Source: Betaproteobacteria bacterium
Lineage (GTDB): Bacteria > Pseudomonadota > Gammaproteobacteria > Burkholderiales > SG8-39
Length of the DNA: 49,395 nt
Direction: 5' to 3'
NCBI GenBank assembly: GCA_947482825.1
Contig: CANKMT010000038.1
Span: 1-49,395, forward strand
Shown here: positions 16,901-24,610 of the stretch, in pieces
How positions within the stretch are numbered: position 1 is the first letter of the stretch
How the letters are laid out: each line of letters opens with the position of its first letter
Made by a program: the position numbers and the translations under genes
Notes under the pieces: generated by a model
The model's database searches: none
The model's input: only the letters and a program-made list of their open reading frames with translations
What the model was told of the DNA's origin: nothing

Positions 16901-17107
16901 ATGGACCATGAAACTTTCAACCTCGGCATCCGCAAGTTCCTCAAGATGGTCGGGGTCAACTCCCAGCGCGAGATCGAGCAGGCGGTCGGCAAGGCGATCG
17001 AATCGGGCAGGCTCAAGGGCGATGAGGCCCTGAGGGCGCGGGTGCTGCTCGAGATCCCGGAGATCGGGCTGAAGGTGCCGTTCGAGGGCGAGATCAAGCT
17101 AAAATGA
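16901..17107 (+). CDS. DUF6494 family small protein
   Basis: A 68-residue protein with the conserved start MDHETFNLGIRKFLKMVGV, then SQREIEQAVGKAIESGRLKG, then LKVPFEGEIKLK, the pattern of the small family DUF6494 as I recall it. It has a helical N-terminal part and a beta-like end, with no cysteines, signal or membrane segment. AAGGAG overlaps the pgi stop codon, so it is expressed with pgi. Function unknown. Confidence 0.8.
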   Translation: MDHETFNLGIRKFLKMVGVNSQREIEQAVGKAIESGRLKGDEALRARVLLEIPEIGLKVPFEGEIKLK

Positions 17108-17122
17108 ACTGGCAAAATTTTC

Positions 17123-17160
17123 GCGCGTTGGAATGCACGCTGAAGCGGCATTCAACGCGC
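17123..17160 (+). promoter_or_regulatory. Stem-loop before the FAD oxidase gene
   Basis: GCGCGTTGGAATGC (17123-17136) pairs with GCATTCAACGCGC (17148-17160), leaving one bulged G: 13 base pairs around an 11-base loop. It ends 15 bp before ATG 17175, just upstream of the GGAG ribosome-binding site (17165-17168). No U-tract follows. It could limit translation, stabilise the transcript, or mark a processing site between DUF6494 and the oxidase gene. Confidence 0.5.
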
Positions 17161-17174
17161 AATCGGAGATTCGC

Positions 17175-18563
17175 ATGAACAAGGCGAGAGAGTTTGACCA
17201 GAGCGTGGTGACGGAATTGCAGGCGCTCCTCGGGGACCGGCTGACCACCTCGCCCGGCATCCGCGAACACCATGGCAAGGACGAGTCCTACTTCCCAATC
17301 GCGCCGCCCGATGCGGTCGTGTTCCCGCACACGACCGAAGAAGTGCGCGACATCGTCAATATCTGCCGCCGCCACCAGGTGCCGATGATCCCCTACGGCG
17401 TGGGCACCTCGCTCGAGGGCCACACGCTGGCGGTCGAGGGCGGCGTGTGCGTCGACCTGTCGCAGATGAACAAGGTCCTGCATGTGCACGAGGAAGACCT
17501 CGACGCCGTGGTCCAGGCCGGCGTCACGCGCAAGACGCTGAACGAGCACATCCGCCACACGGGTCTCTTTTTCCCGGTGGACCCGGGCGCCGATGCGACG
17601 CTCGGTGGCATGGCCGCGACGCGCGCTTCGGGAACCAACGCCGTGCGCTACGGCACCATGCGCGAGAACGTGCTCGCCCTCACCGTGGTGCTCGCCGACG
17701 GCCGCATCATCCGCACCGCGAGCCGGGCAAAGAAATCCGCGTCAGGGTACGACCTCACGCGCCTGTTCGTCGGCTCGGAGGGGACCCTCGGGATCATCAC
17801 CGAGGTGACGGTCAAGCTGTACGCGGTCCAGGAGGCCATGTCGGCGGCGGTCTGCGCGTTCGACACGATCGACGGCTGCACGAAGACCGTCATCCAGACG
17901 ATCCAGGCCGGCGTGCCGATCGCGCGCTCCGAGATCGTGTGCGAGGAAACGATCAAGGCGATCAACAAGTACAACAAGACCAGCTATCGCGTTGCGCCCA
18001 CGCTGTTCTTCGAGTTCCATGGAACCGCGGCTTCGGTAGTGGAGCAGGCCGAGATCGTCCAGGAGATCGCGAGGGAAAACGGCGGCATGGACTTCATCTG
18101 GGCCACCAAGCCCGAGGAGCGCACCAAGCTCTGGGAGGCGCGCCACAACGCCTACTTCGCCTGCCTGCAGTTGCGGCCCGGCTCGCGCTCGGTCTCGACC
18201 GACGTCTGCGTGCCGATCTCGCGCCTGGCCGAATGCGTTGCCGAATCGATGGAAGACGTCAAGTCGTATGTCGCGCCGGTGCCGCTCATGGGCCATATCG
18301 GCGACGGCAATTTCCACCTGATGTTCCTCGTCGACCCGAACAACCCGGCCGAACTGGAACAGGCCAAAGCCTTCAACAAGCGGCTGGTCAAGCGCGCGAT
18401 CGAGATGGAAGGCACCTGTTCCGGGGAGCACGGCATCGGCTTGGGCAAGCAATCCTCGCTCGTTCAGGAGCACGGCGAGGCCGTAGACGTGATGCGCGAC
18501 CTCAAGCGGCTGTTCGACCCGGACAATCTCATGAACCCGGGCAAGCTGATCCCGATGCAATAG
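17175..18563 (+). CDS. FAD-binding oxidase, D-lactate/glycolate dehydrogenase family (GlcD-like)
   Basis: Flavoprotein of 462 residues in the vanillyl-alcohol oxidase/PCMH superfamily. The N-terminal FAD domain has PMIPYGVGTSLEG (pyrophosphate loop), VDPGADATLGGMAATRASGTNAVRYG, cut here to the visible core GADATLGGMAATRASG, and GSEGTLGIITEVTVKL. The C-terminal FAD-oxidase domain has MGHIGDGNFHLMF, with metal-binding His, and CSGEHGIGLGK. It oxidises a D-2-hydroxyacid, most often D-lactate, passing electrons to cytochrome or quinone; glycolate or 2-hydroxyglutarate are alternatives. It has no membrane helix. ATG 17175 is chosen for GGAG seven bases upstream. RidA-like gene follows by 24 bp in the same direction. 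Confidence 0.9.
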   Translation: MNKAREFDQSVVTELQALLGDRLTTSPGIREHHGKDESYFPIAPPDAVVFPHTTEEVRDIVNICRRHQVPMIPYGVGTSLEGHTLAVEGGVCVDLSQMNKVLHVHEEDLDAVVQAGVTRKTLNEHIRHTGLFFPVDPGADATLGGMAATRASGTNAVRYGTMRENVLALTVVLADGRIIRTASRAKKSASGYDLTRLFVGSEGTLGIITEVTVKLYAVQEAMSAAVCAFDTIDGCTKTVIQTIQAGVPIARSEIVCEETIKAINKYNKTSYRVAPTLFFEFHGTAASVVEQAEIVQEIARENGGMDFIWATKPEERTKLWEARHNAYFACLQLRPGSRSVSTDVCVPISRLAECVAESMEDVKSYVAPVPLMGHIGDGNFHLMFLVDPNNPAELEQAKAFNKRLVKRAIEMEGTCSGEHGIGLGKQSSLVQEHGEAVDVMRDLKRLFDPDNLMNPGKLIPMQ

Positions 18564-18587
18564 CAACATCACCAGGGAACCTGAACC

Positions 18588-19136
18588 ATGAGCGCCGAGA
18601 AAAAACTCAAGCAACTGGGCATCACGCTCCCGCCGGTCTCATCGCCGGTGGCAACCTACGTCAACGCCGTGCAGACCGGCAACCTACTGTACCTGTCAGG
18701 CAAGGGGCCCCTCTCCGTGGACGGCAAGCGCCCCGCGGGCAAGCTCGGGCGCGAGTTCACGATCGAGCAGGGGTACCAGCATGCGCGCACGACTGGCCTC
18801 GACCTGATCGCAGTCATGCGCACCGAGCTCGGCAGCCTCGATCGCGTAAGGCGGATCGTCAAGGTGCTCGGCATGGTGAACTGCACGCCGGACTTCACCG
18901 ACCCGCCGAAAGTGATCAACGGCGCCTCGGACCTGTTCGTCGAAGTCTTCGGAGAAAAGGGACGCCACGCACGCTCGGCGGTCGGCCTTAACTCGCTGCC
19001 GATGGGCATCCCGGTCGAGATAGAGATGATCGTGGAAGTCGAACCCGTCCGTGCCCGCAGGGCGGCCGCGGGCAAGCCCGCGAAAACGGCCAGGGCGGCG
19101 AAAAAGAAGTCCCCGCCGCGCACGACCCGCCGCTAG
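18588..19136 (+). CDS. RidA/YjgF-family protein with basic C-terminal tail
   Basis: A 182-residue protein. Residues 10-150 are a RidA-like fold of the longer YjgF endoribonuclease-like subgroup: LPPVSSPVATYVNAVQTGN, LLYLSGKGP, GKLGREFTIEQGYQHAR, and the late motif SAVGLNSLPMGIPVEIEMIVE. RidA proteins hydrolyse reactive enamine/imine intermediates, but the arginine of the classic deaminase site lies here in a changed setting (the end reads GLNSLPMGIPVEIE), as in subfamilies without proven deaminase activity. Residues after 155 form a basic A/K/R tail (AKTARAAKKKSPPRTTRR) absent from ordinary RidA. The gene lies 24 bp after the FAD oxidase and is probably in its operon. Confidence 0.85.
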   Translation: MSAEKKLKQLGITLPPVSSPVATYVNAVQTGNLLYLSGKGPLSVDGKRPAGKLGREFTIEQGYQHARTTGLDLIAVMRTELGSLDRVRRIVKVLGMVNCTPDFTDPPKVINGASDLFVEVFGEKGRHARSAVGLNSLPMGIPVEIEMIVEVEPVRARRAAAGKPAKTARAAKKKSPPRTTRR

Positions 19137-19225
19137 GCCATCTTTCTCAGCTGGGTACCGACGCTGTCGCTAAGTAGTGGTCCGGTGCACAGATTTGAAG
19201 TCGCCGCGAGATTTCGCAGCCATAT

Positions 19226-19250
19226 TTATTGCGCTAAAATGCGGCAATAA
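19226..19250 (+). promoter_or_regulatory. Candidate operator/promoter of the toxin-antitoxin pair
   Basis: The inverted repeat TTATTGC (19226-19232) / GCAATAA (19244-19250) surrounds a TAAAAT hexamer (19235-19240) that can serve as -10 element. It is 22 bp upstream of the antitoxin start. An operator over the -10 box fits autorepression by the antitoxin-toxin complex. Confidence 0.5.
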
Positions 19251-19271
19251 TTGGTACTGGAGTCAGCCGTT

Positions 19272-19493
19272 ATGTCCATCGCCATTCGTGAACAGGTTCG
19301 CGTCGCGCCGGACCGCAGCGTCCACGTAACCAGCCCTCTGCTCGAACCGGGCAGCCAGGCGGACGTGATCGTACTCGTCAACGCCAGACCGGCGCTCGGC
19401 AAGCCGTACGCTTCTTTCGACGCCATGCGCGCAAACCCGATAGACGCGCCGGAGGATTTCTCCACGAGCTTCGAAAACGATCTGCGCCTGTAG
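19272..19493 (+). CDS. Probable antitoxin of a PIN-domain toxin pair
   Basis: A 73-residue protein from ATG 19272 with GGAG nine bases upstream. The first 40 residues are a small beta-rich, possibly AbrB-like or DUF104-like DNA-binding part (IREQVRVAPDRSVHVTSPL, then GSQADVIVLV). The C-terminal part (DFSTSFENDLRL) is acidic, as expected for a segment that binds and blocks a toxin. It ends 21 bp before the PIN gene. Assignment rests on size, position and layout more than on a strong motif. Confidence 0.7.
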   Translation: MSIAIREQVRVAPDRSVHVTSPLLEPGSQADVIVLVNARPALGKPYASFDAMRANPIDAPEDFSTSFENDLRL

Positions 19494-19514
19494 TTTTCTG
19501 CACCGCGCGGTGAT

Positions 19515-19937
19515 TTGGTGGCAAGCCCGCTATTTCTTGACACAGGCTATGTGATCGCTCTGAATTCGCCGCGCGACCGGTATCACAACACCGCGTTGCA
19601 ATGGGAGCGGCGCGTCCGCGCCGACTACGTGCCGATCGTAACAACACGGGCGGTACAACTCGAAATCGGCGCTGCGTTTTCACGCCTTGCTTATCGTGCT
19701 GCCGCCATAGCCATTCTTGAAGCGCTCGATCGCGACCCCGGCGTTACGGTTGTGCCTCTCGATGACGACACCTACCGGCGTGCACTTGACCTGTTTGCCA
19801 GCCGTGCGGACAAGGAATGGAGCTTGACCGACTGCATTTCGTTCGTCGTCATGCGCGACCGCACGATCACCCAAGCGCTGAGCACAGACCTACACTTTGC
19901 ACAGGCCGGATTTGAGGCATTGCTGCAAGCCGCGTAA
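19515..19937 (+). CDS. PIN-domain ribonuclease toxin (VapC-like)
   Basis: A 140-residue single PIN domain. The acidic metal-binding residues are visible: D in LFLDTGYVIAL near residue 9, E in VQLEIGAAF, D in SLTDCISFVVM, and D in STDLHFAQAGF near the C-terminus. This is the set used by VapC-type endoribonucleases, which cleave tRNA or rRNA with Mg or Mn. Start is TTG 19515 or GTG 19518, neither with a good Shine-Dalgarno sequence, suggesting translation coupled to the antitoxin 21 bp upstream. The pair sits between the RidA and orn genes and interrupts otherwise core gene order, consistent with horizontal gain. Confidence 0.87.
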   Translation: MVASPLFLDTGYVIALNSPRDRYHNTALQWERRVRADYVPIVTTRAVQLEIGAAFSRLAYRAAAIAILEALDRDPGVTVVPLDDDTYRRALDLFASRADKEWSLTDCISFVVMRDRTITQALSTDLHFAQAGFEALLQAA

Positions 19938-20102
19938 ATTCTGGATCGGCAATCCGCGCGCCGCGGCGCATTCGCCTCGGGCCAGGGTGCCGTGCGTTAT
20001 ACGGTCACCTGAGGAATGCTTAAGCGACTATTTCGTTTTTGGTATTGAAACTGGCCGGAGAGCCGCGCGGATATTGATTCTCTGCAAACAAATCCCGGAC
20101 TT

Positions 20103-20648
20103 TCAGATCGTCATCACGGTCCGGCGGTAGTACTTCAGTTCTTCGATCGATTCGAGGATGTCGGCCAGCGCCTCGTGCTTGTTGTGCTTGGCCATGCCTT
20201 TGGCCACCTCCGGCTTCCAGCGCCTGACCAGTTCCTTGAGGGTGCTGACATCGAGGTTGCGGTAGTGGAAATAGGCCTCGAGCTTCGGCATCCAGCGCGC
20301 CATGAAGCGCCTGTCCTGGCAGATCGAGTTGCCGCACATCGGCGAGGCGCCTGCCGGCACGTGCTGCTTCATGAAATCGATCGCGAGCGCCTCGGCGGCC
20401 GCTTCGTCCATGCTCGAGGCCGTGACCCGTTCGACCAGGCCCGACTTGGCGTGCGTCGATTTGTTCCATGCATCCATGCCGTCGAGCAACGAATCGGGCT
20501 GGCGGATCACGAGCACCGGGCCCTCGGCAAGCGTGTTGAGCTGCGCATCGGTGACGACCATCGCGATCTCGATGATGCGGTCCGAATCGGGAACCAACCC
20601 GGTCATTTCCATGTCGATCCACACCAGGTTGTTCCGGTCCTGCGCCAT
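20103..20648 (-). CDS. orn: Oligoribonuclease
   Basis: 3'-5' exoribonuclease that degrades dinucleotides and other very short RNAs, including pGpG from cyclic-di-GMP turnover. The DEDDh catalytic set is present: D12 and E14 in [10 protein letters not shown], a middle Asp in the [14 protein letters not shown] region, and the C-terminal His/Asp in [10 protein letters not shown]. The 181-residue length is normal. ATG 20648 is chosen because AAGGAG lies six bases before it and the N-terminus [17 protein letters not shown] is conserved; the frame extends upstream without support. It is divergent from the M48 peptidase gene. The 165 bp between it and the toxin gene hold nothing recognised. Confidence 0.97.
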   Translation of the reverse strand: MAQDRNNLVWIDMEMTGLVPDSDRIIEIAMVVTDAQLNTLAEGPVLVIRQPDSLLDGMDAWNKSTHAKSGLVERVTASSMDEAAAEALAIDFMKQHVPAGASPMCGNSICQDRRFMARWMPKLEAYFHYRNLDVSTLKELVRRWKPEVAKGMAKHNKHEALADILESIEELKYYRRTVMTI

Positions 20649-20738
20649 CCGAATCTCCTTGGTTCGTGCTCGGACGGCGTGGCCTGCCGCGTCCACGATC
20701 TTACTGGCCCGTCCGTTAAGAGGTATTCTCTCACGCCA

Positions 20739-22004
20739 ATGGAATCATTCGCGCCGAACGCCTTTACCGCCGCATTCCTTTGCGCGCTTGCGCTCGCAAC
20801 GTTGACGCGTCTTTGGCTCGCGCGACGCCAGATCGCCCATGTAATGCGCAATCGCGACGCGGTCCCCGGCAGTTTCTCCGAGACGATTACGCTTCCCGCG
20901 CACCAGAAAGCCGCCGACTACAGCATCTCGAAGAGCGGCCTGGGTATCGCCGATATCCTGCTCGGCGCCGCGGTCCTGCTGATGCTTACGCTGGGCGGCG
21001 GCCTGGAGTGGGTCTCGCAGGCCTGGGCGCGCGTGCTCGACCCATCGGACTACTGGCATGGCGTGGCCCTCGTGATGAGCGTGATCGTTCTGCTGTCGGT
21101 CATCGACCTCCCGCTCACGCTGTACCGCACCTTCGTGGTCGAGGCGAAATTCGGGTTCAACCGCATGACGCCCGCACTCTTTCTTGCCGACCTCGCCAAG
21201 CAGACGCTGCTCGGGCTCGCGCTCGGCGTGCCGCTGCTGCTGGTCGTGCTGTGGCTGATGGCGAGGATGGGCCCGATGTGGTGGCTCTACGTCTGGCTGG
21301 CGTGGATGGGTTTCAACCTGCTCGTCCTGATGATCTACCCGACCTTCATCGCGCCGCTTTTCAACAAGTTCACGCCGCTTGCCGATCCGGCGCTCGCCAC
21401 GCGTATCGAGAACCTGCTCGAGCGCTGCGGGTTCAAGGCCCAGGGCCTGTTCATCATGGACGGCTCGAAGCGCTCGTCGCACGGCAACGCCTATTTCAGC
21501 GGGTTCGGCGCAGCCAAGCGCATCGTCCTATTCGATACGCTGCTCACGCGCCTTGCGCCGGCGGAAATCGAAGCCGTCCTCGCGCACGAACTGGGGCACT
21601 TCAAGCGCCACCACGTCTGGAAGCGGGTCGCGGTCCTGTTCGCCATGAGCCTTGGCATGCTCTGGATCCTCGGCAGACTGATCGGCGAAGCATGGTTCTA
21701 CCAGGGGCTCAACGTGCAGTCCGGGGGCACGGCGATGGCGCTGTTGCTCTTTTTCCTGGTCGTGCCGGTCTTCACGTTTTTCCTCCAGCCGCTGACGAGC
21801 CTGTATTCCCGCCGGCACGAGTTCGAGGCCGATGCGTACGCGGCGCTGCATGCGAGCCCGGCAGACCTGGTGCGCGCCCTGGTCAAGCTCTACCAGGACA
21901 ACGCGGCCACGCTCACGCCGGACCCGCTCCACTCCGCCTTCTATGACTCCCATCCACCAGCGGCAACGCGAATCGCCCGCCTGCAGCAGATGGCGACGGG
22001 CTGA
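20739..22004 (+). CDS. M48 family zinc metallopeptidase (Ste24/CAAX protease-like)
   Basis: Membrane-embedded zinc protease of 421 residues. The N-terminal M48_N part has several hydrophobic helices; the peptidase part has HELGH at 283-287 (zinc ligands and catalytic Glu), preceded by [20 protein letters not shown] and followed by the third ligand in [12 protein letters not shown]. The end [21 protein letters not shown] is typical of Ste24-type bacterial homologues, distinct from the shorter HtpX. It likely takes part in membrane protein quality control; the substrate is unknown. It starts at ATG 20739, divergent from orn, and is the first gene of a run with phhB and rsgA, an order common in betaproteobacteria. 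Confidence 0.93.
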   Translation: MESFAPNAFTAAFLCALALATLTRLWLARRQIAHVMRNRDAVPGSFSETITLPAHQKAADYSISKSGLGIADILLGAAVLLMLTLGGGLEWVSQAWARVLDPSDYWHGVALVMSVIVLLSVIDLPLTLYRTFVVEAKFGFNRMTPALFLADLAKQTLLGLALGVPLLLVVLWLMARMGPMWWLYVWLAWMGFNLLVLMIYPTFIAPLFNKFTPLADPALATRIENLLERCGFKAQGLFIMDGSKRSSHGNAYFSGFGAAKRIVLFDTLLTRLAPAEIEAVLAHELGHFKRHHVWKRVAVLFAMSLGMLWILGRLIGEAWFYQGLNVQSGGTAMALLLFFLVVPVFTFFLQPLTSLYSRRHEFEADAYAALHASPADLVRALVKLYQDNAATLTPDPLHSAFYDSHPPAATRIARLQQMATG

Positions 22005-22011
22005 GGCGCAC

Positions 22012-22341
22012 GTGGAAGACTTGTCCAGGCGCAAGTGCGTGCCCTGCGAGGGCGGCGCCGCGCCTTATACGGATGAGCAGGCGCGCGAGATGCTGCGCTC
22101 GCTCAAGGGCTGGATCATCGAGAACAACGCACTGGTCAAGGTCTACCCGTTCACGAACTATTACCAGACCATGGCTTTCGTGAACGCGCTGGCGTGGATC
22201 TCGCATCGCGAAGACCACCACCCCGACCTCGAGGTGAGTTACAACAAGTGCCGGGTCAGATACAGCACCCATGCCATTGGCGGGCTGTCCGAGAATGACT
22301 TCATCTGCGCAGCCAAGTGCGACGCGCTGAAGTCGCTATGA
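22012..22341 (+). CDS. phhB: Pterin-4-alpha-carbinolamine dehydratase
   Basis: A 109-residue cytoplasmic enzyme that dehydrates 4a-hydroxytetrahydrobiopterin, recycling the pterin cofactor of aromatic amino acid hydroxylases. Motifs: KCVPCEGGAAPYT, GWIIENNALVKVYPFTNY, the active-site histidine cluster SHREDHHPDLEV, and VRYSTHAIGGLSENDFICAAK. GTG 22012 is chosen for GAGG six bases upstream; it starts 8 bp after the M48 stop. No phenylalanine hydroxylase is in the window, so its role here may be general pterin handling. Confidence 0.93.
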   Translation: MEDLSRRKCVPCEGGAAPYTDEQAREMLRSLKGWIIENNALVKVYPFTNYYQTMAFVNALAWISHREDHHPDLEVSYNKCRVRYSTHAIGGLSENDFICAAKCDALKSL

Positions 22342-22396
22342 CCCACACGACCCCGGCCGGCGGCTCTGCCGGCTGTCCGGCTGCAAGCGGCGGAGC

Positions 22397-23290
22397 GTGA
22401 CCGGGGCGCTTTCCCACGCGACGGTCGTTGCCGCATTCGGCCGCGAATGCCTTGCGCGGCTCGATTCCGGCGAACTCTTGCGCTGCCAGGTGCGGGGCCG
22501 CGATCTGCAGGCGGTCTGCGGCGACCGCGTCCAGCTCGCGCGCAGTTCCGCCGATCAGGGCGTGGTCGAAGCCATCGGCCCGCGAACCAATGAGTTCTCG
22601 CGTGCCGTCCAATTCCGGCGCAAGGTGCTCGCAGCCAACCTTTCCCAGCTTGTGATCCTCATCGCGTGCGAACCGTCGTTTTCCGATGAACTGATCTGCA
22701 GGATGCTCGTGGTGGCCGAGCATGCCGGGCTGCCGGCGGTGCTGGTGCTGAACAAGGTCGACCTCGTCGAGCAACGCGCTCACGCGCTCGCCATGCTCAC
22801 GCCCTTCCGCGGGCTGGGCTATCCGCTGGTCGAACTGGCGGGCAAGATCGACATCGAGCCGTTGCGGCCTTACCTGAAGGGGTTCCGAAGCCTCTTCACC
22901 GGGCAGTCGGGGATGGGAAAGTCGACTCTGGTCAAGGCGCTGGTACCTGACGCGGAGGTCCGGATCCGCGAGATTTCGGCCTTCCTCGACGCCGGCAAGC
23001 AGTCGACGACCGCTTCGAAACTCTATGCACTGTCGCCGGGCACCGAGATCATCGACTCGCCCGGCGTCGCCGAATTCGGGCTCGCGGGCATGGACTACCT
23101 CAATATCGCGGCCGGATTCCGTGAATTCACGCCGCTGCGGGGCGCCTGCAGGTTCCAGAACTGCAGGCACCTGATTGAACCGGGCTGCGCGCTGCAGGAA
23201 GCGGCCGGGAGAGGCGCAATCCACCCGCGCAGGTTCGCCCTCTACCAGCGGATCGTCCTCGCGGAGGAAGCGGCGGGAGGGCGCCGGTGA
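22397..23290 (+). CDS. rsgA: Ribosome small-subunit-dependent GTPase RsgA
   Basis: Circularly permuted GTPase involved in late maturation of the 30S subunit. The permutation is visible: NKVD (from residue 119) precedes the P-loop GQSGMGKST (from residue 169), which is followed by DSPGVAEFGL. There is an OB-fold N-terminal domain (RGRDLQAVCGDRVQL) and a C-terminal zinc-binding segment CRFQNCRHLIEPGC. At 297 residues it is normal. GTG 22397 overlaps the TGA of a 20-codon mini-frame that itself overlaps the phhB stop. The stop of rsgA overlaps the next start as GTGA. Confidence 0.95.
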   Translation: MTGALSHATVVAAFGRECLARLDSGELLRCQVRGRDLQAVCGDRVQLARSSADQGVVEAIGPRTNEFSRAVQFRRKVLAANLSQLVILIACEPSFSDELICRMLVVAEHAGLPAVLVLNKVDLVEQRAHALAMLTPFRGLGYPLVELAGKIDIEPLRPYLKGFRSLFTGQSGMGKSTLVKALVPDAEVRIREISAFLDAGKQSTTASKLYALSPGTEIIDSPGVAEFGLAGMDYLNIAAGFREFTPLRGACRFQNCRHLIEPGCALQEAAGRGAIHPRRFALYQRIVLAEEAAGGRR

Positions 23291-23595
23291 CGCGCATCTT
23301 CGCTTCAATCAACCTCGCCGAAGTGCATCATGCGAAAAACCTTCTGGACACGATAGGCATTCGCACTTTCGTGAAGAACGAGGCCCTCGCCTCGGCCGTC
23401 GGGCAGTTGCCGTTTGGCGACTGCCAGCCCGAACTCTGGCTCGTCGACGACACGGACGAAGAGCGCGCCAGAAGGCTTCTCAAGGAAGGCATTCTCGCGC
23501 CCGCCGAAAAGGGCAAGCTCTGGCAATGCGGATGCGGCGAGATCCAGGAAGCGCAGTTCACCCAATGCTGGCTCTGCGGCGACTATAGAAACTAG
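23287..23595 (+). CDS. DUF2007-type small protein with C-terminal zinc ribbon
   Basis: A 102-residue protein starting at GTG 23287, overlapping the rsgA stop. Residues 1-70 resemble the putative signal-transducing DUF2007 fold: FASINLAEVHHAKNLLDTIG, then ELWLVDDTDEERARRLL. The C-terminal CGCGEIQEAQFTQCWLCG has four cysteines in two pairs, a likely zinc ribbon. The role is unknown; the position suggests co-translation with RsgA. Its stop codon shares CTAG with the stop of the convergent membrane-protein gene. Confidence 0.8.
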   Translation: MTRIFASINLAEVHHAKNLLDTIGIRTFVKNEALASAVGQLPFGDCQPELWLVDDTDEERARRLLKEGILAPAEKGKLWQCGCGEIQEAQFTQCWLCGDYRN

Positions 23596-24500
23596 ACCAC
23601 TCTCGCTACGGTCAGTATCCCCAGCAGGAAAACCCAGACCACCAGCGAGCGCCAGAGGAGGCCCACGGTGCTGTCGAGGAATGCGACATCGGCTGCTTCC
23701 CCCACGCCCAGGTCGGGCCGGGGTTCCACCGTACCGTCCGCCTCCGCGAGGGGCATTCCGAGCCGCACGCCGATCGCGCCCGCCCCGGCTGCTAGGACAA
23801 TGCCGAGCCCGGGCTCCTTCCATGCCGCGGCTTGCATGCGCCAGCAGTAGACCGCGTCCTCGAAATCGCCGACGACGGCGAAGGCGATCGCAGTGAGGCG
23901 CACCGCCGGCCACTCCATCGCGTCGTTCACGCGAGCGGCAAAGGCGCCAAATGCTCCCTGCCCTTTCCAGCGTCGCGCGAGAAAGCCGGCGAGCCGGTAC
24001 AGGATCGCCCCGCTGGGGCCAGGCAGGAGCATGAACCAGAACAAGACTGCGAAAACGTGACGGTGCGACGCGGCGAGCGCTTCTTCGATGGAAAGGCGCA
24101 CGATCTCTTCCTTGGTGCGATGTTGCGCCGATTCGCCGCGCCAGGTGCCGATCAGCTCGCGTGCGCGATCGAGTTCTTCGGCCTTCAAGGCCGCCTGGAT
24201 CGCCGTGAAGTAGTGGCTGAATTGCCGGAAGCCCAGCGTCACGTAGAGCGCGGCGACATTCAGCGCCAGCGCAAAGAGCGGGTGCATCCAGGCCAGCGCG
24301 TAATAGAGCACGAGCGCGCCGAGCACCAGCGGCGCTGCGGCGACCAGCCACGCAATGCGGCCATGCCGCGATTCGCCGGCATTGAACGTGTTCTCCAGCC
24401 AGTTGGCCCAGCGCGTGAGCAATGCGTGATAGGCCTTGCGCTCCCCGAGGGGCCGCCACTGCTCGAGCAGCAGTGCGGCGATGATCGCGATGACGCTCAT
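23592..24500 (-). CDS. CobD/CbiB-AmpE-like integral membrane protein
   Basis: A 302-residue polytopic membrane protein. The N-terminus MSVIAIIAALLLEQWRPL and the central SIEEALAASHRHVFAVLFWFMLLPGPSGAILYRL, seen here in parts such as HVFAVLFWFMLLPGPSGA, match the CobD/CbiB-related family that includes AmpE. CobD makes adenosylcobinamide phosphate, but no other cobalamin gene is near, and AmpE-like proteins are thought to act in beta-lactam sensing. Since ampD is also in the window, the AmpE comparison is worth noting, though they are 15 kb apart. It is the last gene of the maeB-to-CobD minus-strand block, 110 bp after the Nudix gene. Confidence 0.75.
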   Translation of the reverse strand: MSVIAIIAALLLEQWRPLGERKAYHALLTRWANWLENTFNAGESRHGRIAWLVAAAPLVLGALVLYYALAWMHPLFALALNVAALYVTLGFRQFSHYFTAIQAALKAEELDRARELIGTWRGESAQHRTKEEIVRLSIEEALAASHRHVFAVLFWFMLLPGPSGAILYRLAGFLARRWKGQGAFGAFAARVNDAMEWPAVRLTAIAFAVVGDFEDAVYCWRMQAAAWKEPGLGIVLAAGAGAIGVRLGMPLAEADGTVEPRPDLGVGEAADVAFLDSTVGLLWRSLVVWVFLLGILTVARVV

Positions 24501-24610
24501 TGGAACCGGGGGAAGGTGGGCGCAAAACGGGGAAGGCGCAAGATATCACATGGCCCCCTGATCCCCCGCGCGGCGAGAGCCCGATCGGCGGCGCGGGGCG
24601 CCGTCCTCAC

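Noticed and set aside
23592..24500. CobD of cobalamin synthesis as a firm name
   Set aside because: No other cobalamin gene nearby, and the family also includes AmpE-like proteins; left as CobD/AmpE-like.
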